Origin: Paenibacillus sanguinis 2301083 = DSM 16941
GTDB taxonomy: Bacteria; Bacillota; Bacilli; Paenibacillales; Paenibacillaceae
Length of the DNA stretch: 32,467 nucleotides
Assembly (NCBI RefSeq): GCF_000374825.1
Contig: NZ_KB895403.1
Coordinates: forward strand, 1-32,467
Direction of reading: 5' to 3'
Made by a program: the position numbers and the translations under genes. Numbering within the stretch: the first letter of the stretch is position 1; each line of letters begins with the position of its first letter. The notes below the pieces were generated by a model that had not been told where the DNA came from, searched no databases, and saw only the letters and a program-made list of their open reading frames with translations. Shown here piece by piece: positions 26,646-32,467 of this stretch.

Positions 26646-26678
26646 AAAAAACAGCCCAAAGCATCGCTTAGGAAGCTG
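26646..26678 (-). terminator. Intrinsic terminator between clpC and radA
   Basis: On the minus strand, CAGC-tt-CC-t-AAGC-gat-GCTT-t-GG-GCTG is followed by six T residues (complement of 26646-26651). It lies about 300 bp past the clpC stop and 147 bp before radA. It could end transcripts that pass the first terminator, or act as a leader attenuator of radA. Confidence 0.65.
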
Positions 26679-26937
26679 CCTTTTATCTATTTCATCGGCA
26701 AAAAGGTTAATTTTTTGTAGTATTTTCAGCTAATTAGTTTCCATTTTTTGTACCAACTGCAATATGATTGATACGTTGCGCCTTTCTCGTTGTTCGCGTG
26801 GCTGTAGCGCTACTGAAAGGCAGGATATCCGTTCGTCCTGATTGCTCGGTATATCTTGGCCAATGGCACCGCTATAGCTGTAACCTGTTCCCGTTCAATC
26901 GAAGCATCATCATATCCGCCATTATCTCAAATTACAG

Positions 26938-26964
26938 AAAGGACCTGCAAATATTTGCAGGTCC
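26938..26964 (-). terminator. Palindromic terminator after clpC
   Basis: A perfect 24-bp palindrome (26941-26964; half-site GGACCTGCAAAT) begins 13 bases after the clpC stop. The following minus-strand sequence TTTCTGT is a weak T-tract, so termination may be partial. Confidence 0.65.
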
Positions 26965-26977
26965 CGGAGAATCTTGC

Positions 26978-29422
26978 TTATGCGTTTTTGGAAAAAGCAC
27001 CTGTGCGTTCTACAACTAGCGTACCGTTGTCCTCATCGATAGTCAACGAGTCACCCTTCTTCACGTTGCCGGTCAGCAGTTCTTCGGACAGACGGTCCTC
27101 GATGTACTTCTGAATGGCCCGACGCAGTGGACGTGCACCGTAAGCAGGGTCGAAGCCTTCCTTGGCCAGGAACGCCTTGGCTTTGTCAGTCAGCGTAAAG
27201 TCCACATCAAATTCATGCAGCCGTCTGCGCAGCTCTTCGGACATAAGGGACACAATCTGCCCAATGTGCGATTCCTCCAGAGAATGGAACACGATGCTCT
27301 CGTCGATCCGGTTCAGGAATTCCGGACGGAAGTTCTTCTTCAGCTCCTCCATCACTTTGCCCTTCATGTTCTCGTAGTCCGCACCAGCATCCTGCACCGC
27401 CGTGAAGCCAAGACGTGTATTGCGCTTGATAGCTTCAGCCCCAACGTTCGAGGTGAGGATAATCAGTGTGTTGCGGAAATCGACCACGCGGCCCTTGGAA
27501 TCGGTCAGACGGCCATCCTCCAGCACTTGCAGCAAGATGTTGAATACTTCAGGATGCGCCTTCTCAATTTCATCCAGCAATACAACCGAGTATGGCTTGC
27601 GGCGTACCTTTTCTGTCAATTGACCGCCTTCTTCATAACCAACATACCCCGGAGGCGCTCCCACCAGACGAGCGGTGGAATGCTTCTCCATATATTCGGA
27701 CATATCGATCCGAATCACGGCGTTCTCATCGCCAAACATCGCTTCTGCCAAGGCCCTTGCCAACTCGGTTTTACCAACCCCTGTTGGTCCCAGGAAGATG
27801 AAGGAACCCATCGGCCGCTTCGGATCTTTAAGCCCGGCGCGAGCACGGCGAATGGCCCGGCTAACCGCCTTGACCGCTTCATCTTGGCCAATTACACGCT
27901 CATGCAGAATTTGTTCCATGTTCAGCAAACGCTCGGTTTCTTCTTCCTTCAGCTTGCTGACCGGGATTCCCGTCCAGCTAGCAACGACTTGGGCGATATC
28001 CTCTGGCGTAACCTCGGAGTCAGTACGACCTTGCTTTTCCTTCCACTGGTTCTTGGTCACGTCCAGTTCCTCGCGAATCTTCTGTTCGGTATCGCGCAGA
28101 GCTGCCGCCTTCTCGAACTCCTGGCTTTGCACCGCAGCATCCTTCTCCTTGCGAATATCCTCCAGACGACTCTCCAGTTGCTTGAGGTTTGGCGGTACTG
28201 TATACGAATTCAGCCTTACCTTGGAGCCTGCCTCATCGATCAGGTCAATAGCCTTATCTGGCAGGAACCGATCCTGAATATAACGGTCTGAGAGCTTCAC
28301 TGCCTGGTCAATCGCTTCATCTGTAATCTTCACACGGTGATGCGCTTCATAGCGGTCGCGCAGCCCATGCAGGATTTGAATGGCTTCCTCCACCGATGGC
28401 TGATCCACCGTAATCGGCTGGAAGCGGCGTTCCAGAGCAGCGTCCTTCTCGATGTATTTGCGGTATTCATCCAGCGTCGTGGCGCCAATGCATTGCAGCT
28501 CGCCCCGAGCCAGTGCCGGCTTCAAGATATTTGAAGCGTCGATGGCTCCTTCGGCTCCACCCGCTCCGATCAAGGTATGCAATTCGTCGATGAACAAGAT
28601 AATATTACCGGCCTGACGAATCTCATCCATGATCTTCTTCAATCGATCTTCAAACTCACCGCGATATTTGGTGCCGGCTACAACAGAGCCCATATCCAGG
28701 GTCATAACCCGCTTGTCGCGAAGTGTTTCCGGAATTTCATTATTAATAATCTTCTGAGCCAAGCCCTCGGCAATCGCCGTTTTACCAACACCAGGTTCAC
28801 CGATGAGCACCGGGTTGTTCTTGGTCCGGCGGCTGAGTACTTGAATGACCCGTTCAATCTCCTTACTGCGACCGATGACCGGATCGAGATTCCCCTCTTT
28901 GGCAGAAGCCGTCAAATCGCGGGCCAGACTATCCAGGGTAGGCGTGTTAACGTTAGCTGGAGCGCCGTGATGGCTGGATACCGCTTCACTGCTACCCAAC
29001 AATTGCAGCACTTGCTGCCGTGCCTTGTTCAGGCTGATGCCCAAGTTATTTAATACACGGGCGGCTACGCCTTCCCCTTCACGAATCAAACCGAGCAAAA
29101 TATGCTCCGTGCCTACGTAAGTATGGCCAAGCTTGCGCGCTTCGTCCATGGACAACTCGATAACCTTCTTGGCGCGAGGCGTATAAGCAATATTCGTTGG
29201 TTGCTCCTGACCGCGGCCAATCAGCGTTTCTACTTCATCTTGTATTTTCTCAAGGCCCAGACCAAGTCCAATCAGCGCCTTCGCCGCGATTCCTTCGCCC
29301 TCGCGAATCAGTCCAAGTAATACATGTTCTGTTCCGATATTGTTATGCCCCAGTCTTACCGCTTCCTCTTGGGCTAGTGCCAGTACCTTCTGGGCGCGTT
29401 CCGTAAATCTTCCAAACATCAT
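26978..29422 (-). CDS. clpC: ATP-dependent Clp protease ATPase subunit ClpC
   Basis: An AAA+ unfoldase partner of ClpP, 814 residues. It is adapted by MecA and by the McsA-McsB system. Two N-terminal Clp-N repeats ([40 protein letters not shown]) lead into AAA-1 (Walker [16 protein letters not shown]) and a middle UVR-type coiled coil ([20 protein letters not shown]). AAA-2 follows (Walker [16 protein letters not shown], sensor [11 protein letters not shown] and a C-terminal ClpB-D2 small domain). Length is normal. GGAGGTG precedes the ATG. It is the last gene of ctsR-mcsA-mcsB-clpC and heat-inducible through CtsR. Confidence 0.97.
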   Translation of the reverse strand: MMFGRFTERAQKVLALAQEEAVRLGHNNIGTEHVLLGLIREGEGIAAKALIGLGLGLEKIQDEVETLIGRGQEQPTNIAYTPRAKKVIELSMDEARKLGHTYVGTEHILLGLIREGEGVAARVLNNLGISLNKARQQVLQLLGSSEAVSSHHGAPANVNTPTLDSLARDLTASAKEGNLDPVIGRSKEIERVIQVLSRRTKNNPVLIGEPGVGKTAIAEGLAQKIINNEIPETLRDKRVMTLDMGSVVAGTKYRGEFEDRLKKIMDEIRQAGNIILFIDELHTLIGAGGAEGAIDASNILKPALARGELQCIGATTLDEYRKYIEKDAALERRFQPITVDQPSVEEAIQILHGLRDRYEAHHRVKITDEAIDQAVKLSDRYIQDRFLPDKAIDLIDEAGSKVRLNSYTVPPNLKQLESRLEDIRKEKDAAVQSQEFEKAAALRDTEQKIREELDVTKNQWKEKQGRTDSEVTPEDIAQVVASWTGIPVSKLKEEETERLLNMEQILHERVIGQDEAVKAVSRAIRRARAGLKDPKRPMGSFIFLGPTGVGKTELARALAEAMFGDENAVIRIDMSEYMEKHSTARLVGAPPGYVGYEEGGQLTEKVRRKPYSVVLLDEIEKAHPEVFNILLQVLEDGRLTDSKGRVVDFRNTLIILTSNVGAEAIKRNTRLGFTAVQDAGADYENMKGKVMEELKKNFRPEFLNRIDESIVFHSLEESHIGQIVSLMSEELRRRLHEFDVDFTLTDKAKAFLAKEGFDPAYGARPLRRAIQKYIEDRLSEELLTGNVKKGDSLTIDEDNGTLVVERTGAFSKNA

Positions 29423-29453
29423 CTCTCAACACCTCCATAGTTAGTTCTAACCG

Positions 29454-30515
29454 TTAATTCCCCATTCTCTCCCGAATGAGCTTGGCACGGTACATGTCTC
29501 GTTCTGCGGGTGACATGCCGTTATTAAATTTCTTCTGTAGAAAACCAGGCTGCGTCAGCACATTAAGCTCGTTTAGCGTTTGCGCCGGCACCTTGTCGAT
29601 GAGACCAAGGTCTACACCGAGACGAACATCGGATAACCGCTGGGCCGCTTCCTTCGAGTCGATGATGAAGGCATGTGACAGAATCCCGTAAGACCGCATC
29701 ACACGATCCAGCATTCGCGGCCGTGATTCGGTAATCAGCTTCTCTCTGGCCGTCTTCTCGTGCTGTATGATCTGCAAAACGACGCCATACAAATTCTCAA
29801 TAATCTCGGCTTCGCTTTGTCCTAGTGTAATCTGATTTGAGATTTGAAACAAATTACCCAGCGTCTCGCTTCCCTCTCCATAAATACCCCGCACCGTGAG
29901 CCCGACTTGCGACACCGCTGACAAGATGCGACCGATTTGCTGGGTGAGCACCAAGGCAGGCAAATGCATCATAACTGAAGCCCGGAGTCCTGTGCCGACA
30001 TTTGTCGGACAACTGGTCAAATAGCCGCGATGATCGTCGAAGGCATAATCGACATGCGCCTCAAAGATATCGTCAATCTCCGTGGCTTTCTCCCAAGCCT
30101 CCTGAATTTGCAACCCTGGATATAAGCATTGAATACGCAGATGATCCTCTTCGTTAATCATGATACTGAGACTTTCATCTTCACTGATGAAAGCTGCGCC
30201 ATTTCTGGAATCCGTAGCCAGGTTCGGACTAATCAGGTGCTTTTCAACCAGTACCCTCTTATCTAAATCATCCAAATCTGTAATCAACAAGGGGTACAAT
30301 GGGCCATAGGCCGCAAACTGCTCATCCGTGAGTGCCTGCTGCAATTGCTCCAGCACTTCCTCCGACTGCCGGTTGGTGGACAGCATGGGAAAAGGATGGT
30401 GCAGCATATTACGGGCAATTCTCACCCGGCTGCTCATAACGATGTCAGATTCCCTGCCCTCCCGGCTCATCCATTCGCTAAGTGGCTGTTCTGTAAATCG
30501 GAGATTTGTCATCAT
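29454..30515 (-). CDS. mcsB: Protein arginine kinase McsB
   Basis: A guanidino-phosphotransferase-fold kinase (353 residues) that phosphorylates arginine on client proteins. This marks them for ClpCP and inactivates CtsR. The conserved segments are SSRVRIARN near residue 28, SIMINEEDHLRIQ, the catalytic loop TSCPTNVGTGLRASVMMHLP and GEGSETLGNLFQISNQITLG (nucleotide and substrate site). GTAGGAGGG precedes two adjacent in-frame ATGs (30515 and 30512), so the first residue is uncertain. It starts nine bp after mcsA and needs the McsA activator encoded there. Confidence 0.95.
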   Translation of the reverse strand: MMTNLRFTEQPLSEWMSREGRESDIVMSSRVRIARNMLHHPFPMLSTNRQSEEVLEQLQQALTDEQFAAYGPLYPLLITDLDDLDKRVLVEKHLISPNLATDSRNGAAFISEDESLSIMINEEDHLRIQCLYPGLQIQEAWEKATEIDDIFEAHVDYAFDDHRGYLTSCPTNVGTGLRASVMMHLPALVLTQQIGRILSAVSQVGLTVRGIYGEGSETLGNLFQISNQITLGQSEAEIIENLYGVVLQIIQHEKTAREKLITESRPRMLDRVMRSYGILSHAFIIDSKEAAQRLSDVRLGVDLGLIDKVPAQTLNELNVLTQPGFLQKKFNNGMSPAERDMYRAKLIRERMGN

Positions 30516-30524
30516 GCATCCCTC

Positions 30525-31049
30525 CTACTCGGCAGACATATTTTTTTCGAGCTCACGAATCTGATCCCGCAGCGCCGCTGCCGCTTCGAATTCTTCTTGC
30601 ACAATTCGCTGCTGAAGCTCCTGGCGGAGATTATCAAGCTTGCGCTTGAACTGAATGTGCCCGCCGGAGCGCTTTGGAATTTTACCGACGTGAACGGTAT
30701 TACCGTGTACTTTTTTGAACAAAGGATCTAGTCGATCATTAAAATATTTATAACATGAACTACAGCCAAAACGTCCGATTTTGCTGAACTGCGAATAGGT
30801 CATGCCGCATTCTTCACAGCGTAAATGCTCAGGAGGTTTCGTTCCCGAGATCAACCCCTTATTAGCCGGACTAAAATCAAGGAAGCCGGATAACAGGTTA
30901 TGAATGGAAAAACCGCCGGAGGTTCCCGGAATCAGTTCTCCCTTCTCTCTTGCGCAGCTTTCGCAAATATGAAATTCTGTTTTCTCCCCATTGACGATCT
31001 TCGTGAAATGCAAGGTCGCGGGGCGTTTACCGCATTCTTGGCATTGCAT
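30525..31049 (-). CDS. mcsA: McsB activator McsA (zinc-finger UVR protein)
   Basis: A 174-residue zinc-binding partner of McsB and ClpC. Four CxxC motifs are present: C3/C6, C29/C32, C78/C81 and C96/C99 (CQEC, CESC, CEEC, CSSC). A C-terminal UVR domain (LRQELQQRIVQEEFEAAAAL) matches the ClpC-interacting motif. The ATG at 31049 follows AGAGGAGGG and gives MQCQECGKRP as in homologues; an in-frame ATG at 31130 overlaps the end of ctsR and adds 27 unrelated residues. Second gene of the CtsR operon. Confidence 0.95.
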   Translation of the reverse strand: MQCQECGKRPATLHFTKIVNGEKTEFHICESCAREKGELIPGTSGGFSIHNLLSGFLDFSPANKGLISGTKPPEHLRCEECGMTYSQFSKIGRFGCSSCYKYFNDRLDPLFKKVHGNTVHVGKIPKRSGGHIQFKRKLDNLRQELQQRIVQEEFEAAAALRDQIRELEKNMSAE

Positions 31050-31144
31050 GGATGACCCTCCTCTAATACTGGATAGACTGGGTAACCTTATCCGTCCGGT
31101 GAACCCGGGAGATATACTGCTCCTGTTCACCGCACTTGGGGAAC

Positions 31145-31603
31145 CTAGCTTAACAAAGAAATCAGCATCGCCTTCATCATTCGCGCCCGGATTTGATCCC
31201 GATACGGCAGTTTAACCATAAGCACATCCCGGGAAACAACTGAACGCATCAGGGCAGCCTCTCTCCGGCTTAAGAAACGGGCTTCCTCCAACTGGTAGAT
31301 CAGCCCTTCGGCTGCAGACTGTCCAATTTCATTCCCGATGGTTTCATGCAGGTGCGTATGCAGCGATACGGGGCCCGGAAGTTCTATCCGCCGAATTCGC
31401 ACATAACCGCCACCGCCACGCTTGCTCTCAACAAGATATCCCTTCTCTACCGTAAAGCGGGTGCTGATCACATAATTGATTTGCGATGGCACGCAGGAGA
31501 ATTGGTCGGCAAGATCATTGCGCTGAATTTCAATCATGCCTTCAGGACTTTCATGCAGAACACTCTTTAGATATTTTTCGATAATATCGGAGATATTACG
31601 CAT
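31145..31603 (-). CDS. ctsR: Transcriptional repressor CtsR
   Basis: A 152-residue class III heat-shock repressor of clp genes. The N-terminal winged helix-turn-helix (DLADQFSCVPSQINYVISTR) is followed by the wing VESKRGGGGYVRI. R62 and the four-glycine loop (63-66), which acts as the thermosensor in B. subtilis, are intact. The C-terminal domain (LSRREAALMRSVVSRDVLM) mediates dimerisation and McsB contact. The ATG at 31603 is preferred over a GTG at 31606: it gives MRNISDIIEKYL, aligned with homologues. GGAGG lies 10 bases upstream. It probably represses its own promoter through the adjacent operator. Confidence 0.96.
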   Translation of the reverse strand: MRNISDIIEKYLKSVLHESPEGMIEIQRNDLADQFSCVPSQINYVISTRFTVEKGYLVESKRGGGGYVRIRRIELPGPVSLHTHLHETIGNEIGQSAAEGLIYQLEEARFLSRREAALMRSVVSRDVLMVKLPYRDQIRARMMKAMLISLLS

Positions 31604-31647
31604 CACTCATCCATCCTCCATCAATCCTAACGTGGTATTCTTGTTGT

Positions 31648-31670
31648 GTTGACTTTGACTTTCTTTGACT
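31648..31670 (-). promoter_or_regulatory. CtsR operator
   Basis: On the minus strand, AGTCAAA-GAA-AGTCAAA (complement of 31654-31670) is an exact match to the CtsR tandem heptad consensus RGTCAAANANRGTCAAA. A third, imperfect half (AGTCAAC, 31648-31654) directly adjoins it. The operator covers the expected transcription start, so bound CtsR would block initiation. Confidence 0.92.
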
Positions 31671-31678
31671 TTATAAAT

Positions 31679-31706
31679 ATTATACCACAGATTGTTGATT
31701 TGCCAA
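31679..31706 (-). promoter_or_regulatory. Sigma-A-type promoter of ctsR-mcsA-mcsB-clpC
   Basis: On the minus strand, TTGGCA (complement of 31701-31706), 16 bp, and a perfect TATAAT (complement of 31679-31684) with an upstream TGG giving an extended -10. The CtsR operator lies immediately downstream. No sigma-B consensus was noticed. Confidence 0.8.
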
Positions 31707-31833
31707 GAGGGTGAAGCTATTTCGTTAATTCAGTGTGAACGTGCTGGGATTAAAATATTCCCGGATTCTAAAAATGACTCATCAAGACTATATAACTGTT
31801 GTTCGCAGAACCTTTGGATAGGCTAATAAACAC

Positions 31834-31867
31834 AAAAAGCACCACCGACTTGTAATCGGCAGTGCTT
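31834..31867 (-). terminator. Intrinsic terminator of the rRNA operon
   Basis: On the minus strand, AAGCACTGCCGA/TCGGTGGTGCTT forms a 12-bp stem with two G-T pairs, followed by TTTTTGTGTTT. It starts about ten bases after the 5S gene and separates the rrn operon from ctsR. Confidence 0.85.
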
Positions 31868-31876
31868 CTCGTCTTT

Positions 31877-31993
31877 GCTTGGCAACGTCCTACTCTCCCA
31901 GGACCCTTCGGTCCAAGTACCATCGGCGCTGGAGGGCTTAACGGTCGTGTTCGGGATGGGTACGTGTGGAACCCCTCCGCCATCGCCACCAAA
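31877..31993 (-). rRNA. rrf: 5S ribosomal RNA
   Basis: The minus strand reads TTTGGTGGCGATGGCGGAGG, then CCACACGTACCCATCCCGAA and ...GGGAGAGTAGGACGTTGCCA, the standard Firmicute 5S, about 117 nt. The complementary ends (TTTGGTGGCG... with ...CGTTGCCAAGC) form helix I. End positions are estimated to within a few bases. It is the last gene of an rRNA operon oriented into the ctsR region. Confidence 0.93.
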
Positions 31994-32206
31994 CATGATT
32001 TTTGCTGCCTCCGCTTCCTCGCTCTGCTCCAGCAAAAGATCAGACCCTGGAAAGGACATGCAGCTTCAAATCGGTACTCAGGAATCTTGCTCCCTGAAAA
32101 CTGGATACGAAACGAATTTGCGAATTAGCCCCTACTTCATGTTTCGGGGTCCCCGCAAAGTAATCGGAATCAGCTTCAACGCTGTTCTTCACTTTGTGGG
32201 GTGATT
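31994..32206 (-). other. 23S-5S internal transcribed spacer
   Basis: About 213 bases with no tRNA recognisable. It contains CCAGTTTTCAGGGAGCAA on the minus strand (complement of 32086-32103), a sequence common in Bacillus-type rRNA spacers. Near the 23S end it also has CACCCCACAAAGTGAAGAAC, likely part of the 23S processing stem. Confidence 0.6.

Positions 32207-32467
<261 letters not shown>

Larger units (their letters stand above)
26500..26977. other. 478-bp intergenic region between clpC and radA
   Basis: No gene is supported here. It contains the palindromic terminator next to clpC and a second intrinsic terminator in the middle (both listed separately). It also has a weak extended -10 for radA (TGGTAAAAT, 26567-26574) with a CTTTC/GAAAG inverted repeat just upstream. 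Between about 26790 and 26915, a minus-strand frame of about 38 codons with protein-like composition (SIEREQVTAIAVPLAKIYRA) has no start codon or ribosome-binding site. It may be a degraded gene remnant or chance. The region is unusually long for this gene-dense neighbourhood. Confidence 0.6.

Noticed and set aside
27215..28291. 358-codon plus-strand open frame inside clpC
   Set aside because: Shadow of the conserved clpC reading frame with no family resemblance.
31994..32206. Possible tRNA in the 23S-5S spacer
   Set aside because: No cloverleaf arms or T-loop GTTCRANTC motif could be found on the minus strand.

Overview
The window is core chromosome from a Gram-positive, endospore-forming member of the Bacilli. 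It most resembles Paenibacillus or a close relative. The evidence is the gene order, which matches the B. subtilis ctsR-to-rpoC region, the pssA plus small Cys-containing gene inserted between disA and yacL (an arrangement I associate with Paenibacillus from memory), and the protein sequences themselves (RpoB, RpoC, ClpC, YacL). No database was searched.

Almost everything is transcribed on the minus strand, so the biological order runs from the right edge to the left. The end of an rRNA operon (23S 3' part, 5S, terminator) is followed by the heat-shock and protein quality-control operon ctsR-mcsA-mcsB-clpC, which has a CtsR operator at its promoter. A 478-bp gap holding two candidate terminators precedes radA-disA-pssA. 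A small plus-strand gene of unknown function faces this group. Then come yacL, ispD and ispF (isoprenoid MEP pathway), gltX, a cysteine T-box leader with cysE-cysS-mrnC-rlmB-rae1, sigH, rpmG-secE-nusG, rplK-rplA, an L10 leader with rplJ-rplL, an RsmC-like methyltransferase and rpoB-rpoC. Many genes are tightly packed with clear Shine-Dalgarno sequences. Several starts are non-ATG: TTG for rpoC, rpoB, rplJ and gltX; GTG for secE, ispD and yacL.

The regulatory layer is well preserved in the sequence. It includes a CtsR heptad repeat, two near-identical L1-binding-like elements before rplK and rplA, an L10 leader with attenuator, a T-box with its own terminator, sigma-A-type promoters for ctsR, rplJ, rpoB, rpmG, sigH, cysE and the plus-strand gene, and intrinsic terminators after rpoC, rplL, sigH, clpC and 5S.

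No clearly new multi-gene system is visible. The less ordinary parts are: the left end, where a strong terminator follows rpoC and the expected L7Ae-like/rpsL/rpsG/fusA genes are replaced by a VOC-family gene and an IS21-like terminal repeat pair; a ~160-bp MITE-like repeat between gltX and ispF, with 20-bp remnants elsewhere that leave ispF between inverted copies; a 60-residue low-complexity extension on Mini-RNase III; the small CxC/CxxC plus-strand gene; a long rpoB leader; and a possible 38-aa small gene after sigH.
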